This document shows, one piece after another, positions 32,945 through 41,373 of a stretch of 64,000 bases of DNA. Source of the stretch: an uncultured Alphaproteobacteria bacterium (lineage in GTDB: Bacteria; Pseudomonadota; Alphaproteobacteria; RF32; CAG-239); contig CAKQLF010000001.1 in assembly GCA_934254585.1 (NCBI GenBank), positions 310,001 to 374,000 on the forward strand. Reading direction: 5' to 3'. Within the stretch, counting starts at the first letter, position 1, and each line of letters begins with the position of its first letter. The notes below the pieces were generated by a model, which made no database searches, was not told the DNA's origin, and was given only the letters and a program-made list of their open reading frames with translations. The translations under genes were made by a program, and so were the position numbers.

Positions 32945-35257
32945 TTATTTTGTTTTTTTACTTAACCCTGTTACAATGTAGTAGTACCCATCGCGGAAAC
33001 TATATCCCGTTTCTAGATTATATTTACCGGCAATGTCTGCCCTGAATTCATAACTATAATGTAACTCGCAATCAAGGTTTGGATTATAATTAATTCGAAT
33101 AATGTCATACTTGTCTGTAGTACAGTAGTTACCATCAGTTTTATGATAGTTACAACTCTGATTCTTGTAAATCGTTGTAAAATGATTTGACGAATCTTTA
33201 TATATTTGAGCACCAACAGTGCAAGCGGCTTGTTCGAAAGCGTTATATTGATAAACAGTAATATCGTCTTTTAACTGTTTGTTGGTGGTTATGCCATATG
33301 TCCAATATAATTTATAGTCTTTTCCAGATCCTTTTGATGTTTCTTTAATTGAAAAGTTATAAATTAAAATTGGAACAAATTTTGCCGATTTTTGAATATC
33401 AGAAAGTTCATACAAATATGTGTTATCTTTGCACAAATTTCCCCATGTTGGCGAAGAACCTTTGGTGCAATATTCTTCGTTACTTCCTTTTATTATAGAA
33501 TCATCATATAAATTGTCACTATAATTTTTATCAGCATACAAATAGCCTCCGTTTCCATTGCTATCAACTTTTCTGTTTGCTTCAACATATACACTTACAT
33601 TGTCCCAATCTTGAATATAATTAGCGGCAACAGGGTCTCCCTCTTCTGTGGTAGATTCGTCATAACCACAGATTTTAAATGTTACATTATTACCATTGAT
33701 TGTAGAGCCTTCATTGAAAGACATATCTTTATAAGATACTTTATAATATCCGGATTGTGGTTCTCTAATTTTATTTGGATAATATTCGAATATTGTTCCA
33801 ACTCGGCTACTATCCTGTGTCGATTTTGAAGCAATAATTGTAGCTGTAACTTTGTCGATACAATTTTCTGCTTTACCTCCATTGTTTTGTAAATGAGGGC
33901 ATTTAGCTGTAAAATATATACATTTTGGGGCACCTGTAAAATTACCTAGTTCAACAGGTATTTCAATAGGGCTCGACGTAACCTGTTTAATATCCTTATT
34001 TTCCCAATAACATTTATAAATTTTATCATAGGTGCAATTGTTCGTATTTCCGTCTTCACACATTTTTGCATAACATTCTATATATTCTCCCGGGACAATG
34101 CCAACACCAGAATTAGTATCATCAGACTGGTCTTCACCGTGTTTATTTATCAATGTATATTGTAACGTGCCGTTGTTATTTATAAGAGCTACATATTTGG
34201 TAAAGAAATTATCATTATCACTATTTTTGAAAATATAGTTATTTTCATTCGGATGGTTAATATTGTAGTAATCTACATTGGTTTCTACTTTAAGTGCAAC
34301 ATAAGGCATTGCGTAAAAGCTCACATCTCTGTTGTTCATCATAGCAAGAATATCTTGTTTGCGATAACAAGTTGAGCTACCCGAATAGCCTGTGTGTTGG
34401 TCTGAGCTATAAGAAGGAGTCAGACTATCTGGATTGTTAAATGTTAACGTATTGTTTATTCCAATTTTTTCCAAATCACTATCAGAACAAGTTTCTCCAT
34501 TGCACTTAAACACTAGTTTGAAACAAATTTCGTTGTTTTCAACCTGTTGAGGCACACATTCTACACAGCCCGGATGAGCTGTATCGTCAACTTCTCTAAA
34601 ACCATTTCCGCATTGGCCTTTATCTTTTTTACCATAATCTTCACAAGTTTTGTTTACGCATTGATAACACGTTTTATCATTTTTTATTACATCTATACTT
34701 TGCTTTTTTTGGTTAGAGCCACAGACCAAAGAACTTTCTGTGTCATAGATTTTCGGCGGAGTTAAACTTTCACCGTAGCTTTTACAAGTTTCCGGCGTCG
34801 GTTCAACGCACTCACATTTATAGCGTGTAGTATCATCTTTACATGGCTCACAGTCGCAGTTTGGATCTTGAGCTTTTTCAGCAGTATCATTATAATCAAC
34901 ACAAGTAACAGGCGCGACCGCTTGTTTATAGCACTGAGTTTGTTCATCAAGCTCACAATAGTTTGTTGAAGAGTTTGTGACGCAATCAGAAAAAGATTCA
35001 TAGCGGCATACAGCGCGACAGCAACCGTCTTTTTTATCATATTTTTGTAGGGTAGTATTAATTCTAGGACAATCTTTTGAGTAGTCCGCCGGACATTTGT
35101 TTTTATCATCATCAGGAACCGGTGCAGGTCCTTTTTCCTCCGGTCCACTCAAACCACAATTCGAGTTTGGTAAAAAACATACGTCCGCTACCGCAGGTAT
35201 TGCCCAAAACAGCAACGCCATCGCTCCGACGATTGCTCTTAATCTGTTACTTAGCAT
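32945..35257 (-). CDS. Giant secreted Cys-rich protein (CFLP family, copy B)
   Basis: A 770-residue paralogue of the protein at 11253-14303. Start at 35257 with AAGGAGAAGTATT upstream. Signal peptide 1-24 (ending PAVA), then DVCFLPNSNC. Residues 25-265 hold Cys modules (CRAVCRY; CDCEPC; CYQCVNKTCEDY; CVECV). Anchors shared with copy A in the same order: CFLP; C-x-x-V-C-[QR]-Y; IC[IF]KL[AV]FKC; a CWK/CYW site; KCIY[YF]-x-A-x-C-x-HL; CID; QDWD. The C-terminal half is Asn/Tyr/Ser-rich and lacks an anchor. Presumably exported and disulfide-bonded; function unknown. Confidence 0.85.
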   Translation of the reverse strand: MLSNRLRAIVGAMALLFWAIPAVADVCFLPNSNCGLSGPEEKGPAPVPDDDKNKCPADYSKDCPRINTTLQKYDKKDGCCRAVCRYESFSDCVTNSSTNYCELDEQTQCYKQAVAPVTCVDYNDTAEKAQDPNCDCEPCKDDTTRYKCECVEPTPETCKSYGESLTPPKIYDTESSLVCGSNQKKQSIDVIKNDKTCYQCVNKTCEDYGKKDKGQCGNGFREVDDTAHPGCVECVPQQVENNEICFKLVFKCNGETCSDSDLEKIGINNTLTFNNPDSLTPSYSSDQHTGYSGSSTCYRKQDILAMMNNRDVSFYAMPYVALKVETNVDYYNINHPNENNYIFKNSDNDNFFTKYVALINNNGTLQYTLINKHGEDQSDDTNSGVGIVPGEYIECYAKMCEDGNTNNCTYDKIYKCYWENKDIKQVTSSPIEIPVELGNFTGAPKCIYFTAKCPHLQNNGGKAENCIDKVTATIIASKSTQDSSRVGTIFEYYPNKIREPQSGYYKVSYKDMSFNEGSTINGNNVTFKICGYDESTTEEGDPVAANYIQDWDNVSVYVEANRKVDSNGNGGYLYADKNYSDNLYDDSIIKGSNEEYCTKGSSPTWGNLCKDNTYLYELSDIQKSAKFVPILIYNFSIKETSKGSGKDYKLYWTYGITTNKQLKDDITVYQYNAFEQAACTVGAQIYKDSSNHFTTIYKNQSCNYHKTDGNYCTTDKYDIIRINYNPNLDCELHYSYEFRADIAGKYNLETGYSFRDGYYYIVTGLSKKTK

Positions 35258-35322
35258 AATACTTCTCCTTATAAAATGTACACGCCCAAAACTGAAGTTA
35301 AATTCCACTTCTAATCTTCTCC

Positions 35323-35351
35323 AGTTTAGCAAATTTTATTTATATATGCAA
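35323..35351 (-). promoter_or_regulatory. Promoter of Cys-rich gene copy B
   Basis: On the minus strand TTGCAT, 17 bp, TAAACT. The leader would be about 60 nt. The leaders of both copies share ACATTTTATA shortly before the SD. Confidence 0.5.
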
Positions 35352-35493
35352 TAATCTAATGAATTAAGGTTAAAATATTCATAAAAATGTAACAAACGTT
35401 ATGATTATAAAATTTTAGTTCATTCTCTTTACTTTTATGGTAATCGGCTATATATTTTAGGCTGATTAATTTTAGAAATCAGGAGATAATGTT

Positions 35494-36018
35494 ATGGATA
35501 AAAAAGAAAAATCGGCAGCTGAAAATGTGAAAAAATGCTGTTGTGATGAAAGTTGCGATTGCGGGTGTAATGAGGGAAAAGCTTGCAGCTGCGGTTGTGG
35601 ATGTAATGAGGGAAAAGCTTGCAGTTGCGGTTGTTGCTGTCATAAAAAAATGGTTTTTAAAATCTTGGCGATTTTAATCGTCTTTTTGGCCGGTATGGGC
35701 TTTCACGCTTTGTTACAGTGCGGTTTCCGCTGCCCGATGAATAAACCTTTACCGGTGCAAATGGCTCCGGTTCCGACAATGCCTTTTCCGGTGTTTTCTG
35801 ACCCTCATGGCGGTGATGTAATCATTATTAATACCGATGGTTCGGCTGTTGATAAGTTTGTCGGCCAATCAAACTGCGGCTGTGATAAAGATTGCGGTTG
35901 CAAAAAAGCTGATAAATGCAAAAAAGCTGATAAATGCAAAAAAGCTGATAAATGCAAAAATGATGGTGAATGCAAAAAAATGAAACACAAGCACGGTCAT
36001 CATTTTGATAATTCTTAA
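35494..36018 (+). CDS. Cys/His-rich single-pass membrane protein, probable metal binder
   Basis: A 174-residue protein of no known family to me. Residues 15-49 contain 15 Cys, including two copies of CGCNEGKACSCGC; residues 53-74 form one transmembrane helix (KMVFKILAILIVFLAGMGF); then a Pro-rich segment, and a C-terminal tail with eight more Cys, three KKADKC repeats and KMKHKHGHHFDNS. The pattern resembles metallothionein clusters on both sides of a membrane. Metal binding is inference from composition. AGGAGATAATGTT precedes the ATG. Confidence 0.8.
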   Translation: MDKKEKSAAENVKKCCCDESCDCGCNEGKACSCGCGCNEGKACSCGCCCHKKMVFKILAILIVFLAGMGFHALLQCGFRCPMNKPLPVQMAPVPTMPFPVFSDPHGGDVIIINTDGSAVDKFVGQSNCGCDKDCGCKKADKCKKADKCKKADKCKNDGECKKMKHKHGHHFDNS

Positions 36019-36097
36019 TGGATTTACCCCTAAAGGCGATGCGCCGGCTCCTGAACCGAAAAAAACGGTTGTTAAATAATATTTGGGCGAAACATTA

Positions 36098-36136
36098 TGA
36101 AAAAAGCCAGGATATTGCTTTGTCTTGGCTTTTTGT
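36098..36136. terminator. Bidirectional terminator
   Basis: AAAAAGCCA / TGGCTTTTT stem flanked by A and T runs. It lies between the convergent Cys-rich membrane protein gene and the polytopic protein gene at 36152. Confidence 0.7.
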
Positions 36137-36151
36137 TTGTCTTAGGTGAAA

Positions 36152-37849
36152 TTAATTCCGGTAGTCGTAACTTTCTTTTAGGTCATCGCCTAAGATTTGC
36201 TGTTTAAGCTCTTGCGGCACACAAATTTGAAACTTTGATCTTAGGTTATTCTTTATTTTTCGGCAAAATAAATTATGCTCTTTAATTTCTTTGGAGGTTA
36301 TCCTATTGACTTCATCAAGATGAGGCACCGGCTTGTCTTTGAATAGTGAAAACGGAAGATAAAGAATTATTGCCGGACCTTTATAATCTTTCAAAATATC
36401 TTCACGCATTTGGCGGAATTTTCCTCGTTCGGCAAAGTCACTGTTATGGTGAATCTTATTTTCAATCTGATTAAAACCTAAGGCGCGGATTTTGTTGTCT
36501 TTGCCCCATTCGGCAATATAAGCCGCAACCGGATAACTATAGGTTTTTATTATGGTGTTGTCCGGAAATTTGAAATGCTCTATTTCCAGATAATGCTGTG
36601 AATGGTTGATATTATAAATTTTAGTGGCTCTGACGATTGATACTAATACAGAAATTAAAAGTACGCAGCAGATTAAACCGATGAATCTCAATAAATGATA
36701 TTTGCGTCTGTCTGAAACTACTTTTTTGTATAAATTTATGGTGGCGTAGGCAATAAAAATACTACCGAACATTTCAATTATGAGTGCATAACGCAAAATT
36801 GAAAACAAACTCATCCATAAAAGATAGGATAGGGTTAAAAATACAAAATAAATTGCCCAACCGTTATACTTTGTCATAAATCTTTTGTATTTGTCCGAGG
36901 TGAAATATTTGTAAGCAAACAAAATTAAAAACAAATAAATAATCGTTAATTTGCAATCGTAATAGGTGGTTTCACAAATGTGATAATCGCCAAAATACCA
37001 AATAAACGGATAAATCGGAAGATATTTTAGCGGCGGAAAAAATCTGTCGTCACCGGAATAGCTGCCTTCCATATATTCGGATTTGAAAACAGAATTGGCA
37101 AAAGGAAAAAACGGGTTCTGATAGAGCTCCCAATAACGCCACATAAACCAACCATTTGTTAATAGATAACCAATTAATCCGCCCAAGGCAAATAAGAAGA
37201 TATATAAAAGCGGTCTGTTTAATTTTTTATGGAAAATAATGCAAGTAAGTCCGGAGCTTAAACAATAGGTTATAACCGTTGGTTTTAAGCCTAAGGCAAG
37301 ACCAAGTAAAAGGCCGCAGCCTAAAAATTTGTAACCTTTCTGTTGTTCGGGATGCAAAATGATTTTAAACAGAACGTATAAACCGGCAAAGGCAAAAGTT
37401 GCTACCTGAATTTCATTGGTGCAGCTGGCTATTTGTGTCCAGACGGCTTGTCCGGTTGAAGCTAAAATGACGACTAAAAGAGAGCTGATAAGTCCGTACC
37501 AACTATTATTGTTCCAAATTAATCCGCAGATTTTTATTAAGAAAAACAGACAAATTCCATAATATAGGCCCTGAATACCATAAATTATTCCGGGGTAGTC
37601 GTTTAGGTGTTGTATCATTATATAAAGCGGGATATCCATTAAAGGATTGAAAAATGTGTTAATTGAGGATAAAACAACGTCATAATTCAGCCGATTGTTT
37701 AGAAAAGCAAAAGCGTTGTAATAGTGATAGTTCATAAAATCCCAGAAAAAATCCGTTCTCAGATAAAAACCTCGAACAAAGCCGAAAATTAAACATGCAG
37801 TCAATATAAATATGTTGCTGTTTATAAAATGCAAAATTTTTGAATTCAT
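36152..37849 (-). CDS. Polytopic membrane protein, possible GT-C glycosyltransferase
   Basis: A 565-residue protein with ten or more predicted helices over residues 1-410 and a soluble C-terminal part of about 150 residues. Features of GT-C enzymes (a first periplasmic loop with acidic residues, FFWDFMNYHYYNAFAFLNNR near residue 33, and many aromatic loops) are present, but I cannot name a family. It is divergent from a DPM1-like GT2 gene that could make the lipid-linked sugar donor such an enzyme uses. The SD is weak. Confidence 0.65.
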   Translation of the reverse strand: MNSKILHFINSNIFILTACLIFGFVRGFYLRTDFFWDFMNYHYYNAFAFLNNRLNYDVVLSSINTFFNPLMDIPLYIMIQHLNDYPGIIYGIQGLYYGICLFFLIKICGLIWNNNSWYGLISSLLVVILASTGQAVWTQIASCTNEIQVATFAFAGLYVLFKIILHPEQQKGYKFLGCGLLLGLALGLKPTVITYCLSSGLTCIIFHKKLNRPLLYIFLFALGGLIGYLLTNGWFMWRYWELYQNPFFPFANSVFKSEYMEGSYSGDDRFFPPLKYLPIYPFIWYFGDYHICETTYYDCKLTIIYLFLILFAYKYFTSDKYKRFMTKYNGWAIYFVFLTLSYLLWMSLFSILRYALIIEMFGSIFIAYATINLYKKVVSDRRKYHLLRFIGLICCVLLISVLVSIVRATKIYNINHSQHYLEIEHFKFPDNTIIKTYSYPVAAYIAEWGKDNKIRALGFNQIENKIHHNSDFAERGKFRQMREDILKDYKGPAIILYLPFSLFKDKPVPHLDEVNRITSKEIKEHNLFCRKIKNNLRSKFQICVPQELKQQILGDDLKESYDYRN

Positions 37850-37980
37850 CGTTTTTTCGCCCGATTTAAAATTAATTTAATCTATAATATGTTTGGCATT
37901 GTTTATAAAACGTTAAATTGATTGCTATTATGATAAATGTCATATAGCCTTAATATGGTGGTAAAATCGGGAGAACTGTT

Positions 37981-39123
37981 ATGCCGAATGTTGATGTTTC
38001 ATTTATTTTTCCCTGCCTTAATGAAGAAAAAACTATTGCCTTTTGTTTGCAAGAGTTGCAAGAGGTTATGCAAAATACCGGTATAAATTATGAAATTATC
38101 GTTTCGGATAACGGCAGTTCGGATAAATCTGTTGAAATAGCTAATTCTTTGGGCGTGAGGGTGGTCAAAACTAAGCAACGCGGTTATGGCGCGGCTTTGA
38201 AAAACGGTTTTGCTAACGCCGCGGGAAAATATATTGCATTTGCCGATATAGATGGCTCGTATCCGCTGGAATTTTTGCCGGAAATGTATGAAACAGCCGA
38301 GAAAAATAACGCGGATATGGTTGTGGCTTCTCGAATGAAAGGAAAAATAGAAGACGGTGCAATGCCGTGCTTGCATCGGTATTTGGGAACTCCGGTTTTA
38401 ACATTTCTAATCAATTTGTTGTTTGGCGGCAAGTTAAGCGATTGCAATTCCGGCTTTCGTTTAATGAAAAAAAGTGCTTATGAAAAATGGAACCCGATTT
38501 CTAACGGAATGGAGTTTGCCAGCGAATTATTGATAAAAGCTTTGAAGCATAATGCGAAAATAGTCGAAATTCCTGCCGGTTTGCGTGTGGACAGAAGAGA
38601 ATGTTCGCCGCATCTTAATACTTGGAAAGACGGTATGCGACATTTGTTGTTCATATTGTCGGAAAGCCCAAAATTGTTTGAATTTGCAGGCGGAATTTTG
38701 TTTTTGTTGTTTTCGTTTTTGTTTGTTGCAGCATCGTTTTCGGCTCCGATAAAGATTGGTAATGTTCAAATATTTGATTATCATACTCAATTGATTTGTA
38801 TAAGTTTAGCCACAATCGGTGTGCAAATATGGTTGTTTTCAGCCACGCTTTATTTGTTTAAGGTGCAAGATGTGCCTTCTTGTTTATCCCGTTTTTTTAT
38901 TAATCTTGAAGAAGATAAGCTGTTTTTTATATTCTGCGGTATTTTGCTGTTGATGGCTTATTGTTTTATATCTGTTTTTATGACGTGGAGTCGTTTGGAT
39001 TTCGGTTCGCTTAATATGCTTTATAGCATTTTGCGCTATGTCTATCTTATTTCCGTTCTCGGTTCTGGGGCTTTGGGTTTATTGATTTTGCACATTGTGA
39101 AAAATGTGGTGCGTAATCGTTAA
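37981..39123 (+). CDS. GT2 glycosyltransferase, DPM1/GtrB-like with membrane tail
   Basis: A 380-residue protein: GT2 domain in residues 1-225 (SFIFPCLNEEKTIAFCL, VSDNGSSDKS, ADIDGSYP as the metal-binding DxD-type site, SDCNSGFRLMKK), then about four transmembrane helices. Such enzymes transfer a sugar to undecaprenyl phosphate for later use on the other membrane face. GGGAGA upstream sets the start. Pairs functionally, by inference, with the divergent gene at 36152. Confidence 0.88.
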   Translation: MPNVDVSFIFPCLNEEKTIAFCLQELQEVMQNTGINYEIIVSDNGSSDKSVEIANSLGVRVVKTKQRGYGAALKNGFANAAGKYIAFADIDGSYPLEFLPEMYETAEKNNADMVVASRMKGKIEDGAMPCLHRYLGTPVLTFLINLLFGGKLSDCNSGFRLMKKSAYEKWNPISNGMEFASELLIKALKHNAKIVEIPAGLRVDRRECSPHLNTWKDGMRHLLFILSESPKLFEFAGGILFLLFSFLFVAASFSAPIKIGNVQIFDYHTQLICISLATIGVQIWLFSATLYLFKVQDVPSCLSRFFINLEEDKLFFIFCGILLLMAYCFISVFMTWSRLDFGSLNMLYSILRYVYLISVLGSGALGLLILHIVKNVVRNR

Positions 39124-39220
39124 TCGAAAAAAAATGTAAAGAAATTTTGATTAAGCTCGTTTTTGCCGGCTTATCGCTCGAACTCTAAGAGTTTCTCTCT
39201 CGGGGATATAGGAAATAATA

Positions 39221-39246
39221 AAAAAAGCCTGCAAAGCAGACTTTTT
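39221..39246. terminator. Terminator after tRNA-Glu
   Basis: AAAAAAGcCTGC / GCAGaCTTTTT stem with a 3-nt loop. On the minus strand the T-run follows the stem, 25 nt beyond the tRNA; on the plus strand it could stop the GT2 transcript. Confidence 0.7.
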
Positions 39247-39270
39247 GTTATTATTGGTGGTCATTATTAT

Positions 39271-39346
39271 TGGTGGTCCCAACGAGATTTGAACTCGTGT
39301 TTTAGCCTTGAGAGGGCCGCGTCCTAGGCCACTAGACGATGGGACC
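39271..39346 (-). tRNA. tRNA-Glu (CTC)
   Basis: Acceptor GGTCCCA pairs with TGGGACC, then discriminator A and encoded CCA. D-loop CGTCTAGTGGCCTAGGACG, anticodon loop CTCTCAA (anticodon CTC), T-arm with GTTCAAATC. The anticodon stem has a C-A mismatch at its base. A second tRNA-Glu (TTC) would be expected elsewhere. Confidence 0.93.
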
Positions 39347-39362
39347 GCAATCAAGTGACCTC

Positions 39363-39391
39363 TTTCTAGCGTATTTTACCTAAGAATGCAA
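39363..39391 (-). promoter_or_regulatory. Promoter of tRNA-Glu
   Basis: On the minus strand TTGCAT, 17 bp, TAGAAA, ending 17 nt before the tRNA. It lies in the short gap after sodB. Confidence 0.55.
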
Positions 39392-39398
39392 GAGTTTT

Positions 39399-39986
39399 TT
39401 AATCATAAGCTTGTAGATTTTGCCAATTTAATAGATTATCCAACACTTTTTCCACATAATTTGTACGCAAATTCTGATAATCTAAATAATAGGCGTGTTC
39501 CCATACATCTATCGTTAGAAGCGGAGTGTGCCCGAAAATAAGCGGATTGTCGGCGTTTCCGGTATTATAAATCAATAAATTTCCGCCGCTGTCTTCTACT
39601 AACCAAGCCCAACCGCTGCCGAATTGTTCCAGTGCTTTTTGTTTGAAAATAGCCTTAAAATCATTAAACGAACCAAAGGTTTCTTCTATTCTTTCCAACA
39701 ATTTTTTATTTGGTTCACCTCCGTTAGGATTAAGCGATTGCCAATAAAAATTATGATTCCAAACTTGCGCGGCATTGTGATAAATGTCCTGATATTCTGT
39801 TTTTTTGTGCGCAGACACCACAATTTCTTCTAAGGTCATTGTTGCAAATTCTGTGCCGTCTATAAGCTTATTTAATTTTTCTACATATCCTTTATGGTGC
39901 TTTAGATAATGAAAACCAACGGTTTGCCGGCTGATAAAGGGTTCTAGAGCATCAATTTTGTACGGCAGTTCTTCAAACTTTATCAT
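39399..39986 (-). CDS. sodB: Superoxide dismutase (Fe/Mn)
   Basis: A 195-residue Fe/Mn-type enzyme that disproportionates superoxide. Metal ligands are visible in order: His of TVGFHYLKHHKGY, His of VWNHNFYW, and Asp/His of DVWEHAYYLDYQN. The pattern, including the Gln-containing FGSGWAWLV region, favours the iron-type branch, though metal choice cannot be proven. AAAGGAG upstream of the ATG. Confidence 0.95.
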   Translation of the reverse strand: MIKFEELPYKIDALEPFISRQTVGFHYLKHHKGYVEKLNKLIDGTEFATMTLEEIVVSAHKKTEYQDIYHNAAQVWNHNFYWQSLNPNGGEPNKKLLERIEETFGSFNDFKAIFKQKALEQFGSGWAWLVEDSGGNLLIYNTGNADNPLIFGHTPLLTIDVWEHAYYLDYQNLRTNYVEKVLDNLLNWQNLQAYD

Positions 39987-40069
39987 TTTATTACTCCTTT
40001 TGTTGTGTCACCGAAAATAGATAAGCATTTTTATAAAACTTCCAAGATGTTAAAAAATATATAAGGCTG

Positions 40070-40120
40070 TTAATAATTGTTAACAAGTTCTTTTCATTTA
40101 GAAAAAATCCTATTAGACTC
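40070..40120 (+). promoter_or_regulatory. Possible cell-cycle control region of ctrA
   Basis: A GACTC (GANTC, the CcrM methylation site) at 40116-40120 and two TTAA half-sites at 40070 and 40080 with 6-nt spacing. In Caulobacter the ctrA promoter contains GANTC and CtrA boxes (TTAA-N7-TTAA). The spacing here is one short, so only the GANTC is a fair match. Confidence 0.3.
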
Positions 40121-40162
40121 AAAGCATTAGAGGTGAATTTTTTTTGTGAAAGGCAGGCAGAA

Positions 40163-40855
40163 ATGAGAGTTCTTTTAGTTGAAGATGATTACGCTGTGTC
40201 ACAAAGCATTGAAACAATGCTAAAAAAAGAAGGTATGGTGGTGGATTCGACCGATTTGGGCGAAGATGGTTTGGATATTGCCAAATTATATGATTATGAT
40301 ATCATAATTTTGGATTTGATGTTGCCGGATATGAATGGCTATGAGGTGCTGAAAAACTTGCGCAGTGCCAAAGTGGAAACTCCGGTGCTGATTTTGTCCG
40401 GTTTGTCGGAACCTGATAAAAAAGTGAAGGGTTTGGGGTATGGAGCCGATGATTATTTGACTAAACCATTTGATAAGTCGGAATTGTTGGCGCGTATTCA
40501 AGCCGTTGTCAGACGCTCAAAAGGACATTCAAATTCTATTATTCGCACCGGTGATGTGCAAATTGATTTGGATACGCAAACCGTTACCGTGAATGGTAAA
40601 ACCTTACACCTGACCGGCAAAGAATATGGAATTATGGAATTGTTGTCTTTGCGTAAGGGTGCAACTTTGAACAAAGATCAGTTTTTGAATCATTTGTATG
40701 GCGGTATTGATGAGCCGGAACTTAAAATTATTGATGTGTTTATTTGTAAATTACGCAAAAAATTGGAAAAAGCATCCGGTGGCAAAAATTATATCGAAAC
40801 CGTTTGGGGACGCGGTTATGTGTTGCGAGATCCAGACGAAGCAAAACATAATTAA
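40163..40855 (+). CDS. ctrA: Cell-cycle response regulator CtrA
   Basis: A 230-residue OmpR-type regulator: receiver domain with acidic pocket EDD, phosphoacceptor Asp51 and Lys in YLTKPFDK, then a winged-helix domain. The stretches VVRRSKGHSNS, HLTGKEYGIMELLSLRKG, FLNHLYGGIDEPELKIIDVF and CKLRKKLEKA are the near-invariant CtrA signature. CtrA controls replication initiation, division and polar organelles in alphaproteobacteria. ATG 40163 is chosen by alignment to MRVLLxEDD; AGGCAGGCAGAA precedes it. It stands alone. Confidence 0.97.
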   Translation: MRVLLVEDDYAVSQSIETMLKKEGMVVDSTDLGEDGLDIAKLYDYDIIILDLMLPDMNGYEVLKNLRSAKVETPVLILSGLSEPDKKVKGLGYGADDYLTKPFDKSELLARIQAVVRRSKGHSNSIIRTGDVQIDLDTQTVTVNGKTLHLTGKEYGIMELLSLRKGATLNKDQFLNHLYGGIDEPELKIIDVFICKLRKKLEKASGGKNYIETVWGRGYVLRDPDEAKHN

Positions 40856-40857
40856 TG

Positions 40858-40889
40858 AAAAAAACCGAGGCATAAAACCTCGGTTTTTT
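40858..40889. terminator. Bidirectional terminator after ctrA
   Basis: AAAAAACCGAGG / CCTCGGTTTTTT stem with an 8-nt loop, 3 nt past the ctrA stop and shared with the convergent gene ending at 40902. Confidence 0.88.
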
Positions 40890-40901
40890 AATTGGTTAAG
40901 T

Positions 40902-41318
40902 CTAATTTGTCGGCAAAGTCGGTGCCTGAGTCGCCGATTTGGCAACGCCGTCCAAAATGCGGGCGTTTTGGCTGTCTTGAATTTGCTGTAAGTTTGTGTC
41001 AAAATCAAAAGAGAACATCATAAAGAACAGACAGCTCATTATGGTGGCAAAAAGAAAGGTCAAAAAACTCCAGATTATTCCGCCCAATGTGGCTCCCCAA
41101 TTGGTCTTGCCATTGCCGTAAAAAGTTCTTTTGAAAATCAGAGTGTAGATTCCCGCTAAAATCAGAACACCGGCATGAAAATGCGGATTTAGGAACATGG
41201 CGTGAATTTGTGACATTTCCATAGTTGTCATCATATAAAAACCGGCAGCAATTCCTAATAAAACCATAGGGTTCAAAATTATTCCGGATACGAAAAGAGC
41301 GATAATTCCTTTTATCAA
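40902..41318 (-). CDS. Hypothetical inner-membrane protein
   Basis: A 138-residue protein with about four predicted helices (residues 3-30, 45-62, 75-100 region) and a short polar tail with a Gln/Ala-rich end. I recognise no family. GGAGAAAAATTTTG precedes the ATG. It follows glmM's locus on the same strand after 55 nt and may be independent. Confidence 0.65.
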   Translation of the reverse strand: MIKGIIALFVSGIILNPMVLLGIAAGFYMMTTMEMSQIHAMFLNPHFHAGVLILAGIYTLIFKRTFYGNGKTNWGATLGGIIWSFLTFLFATIMSCLFFMMFSFDFDTNLQQIQDSQNARILDGVAKSATQAPTLPTN

Positions 41319-41373
41319 AATTTTTCTCCTTTAATGTTTTTTTTAAGTATAATTTTCAGTGGTAAAAGAATCT

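Noticed and set aside
40070..40083. TTAA-N6-TTAA upstream of ctrA as a CtrA box
   Set aside because: The known box has a 7-nt spacer; AT-rich DNA gives such pairs by chance.
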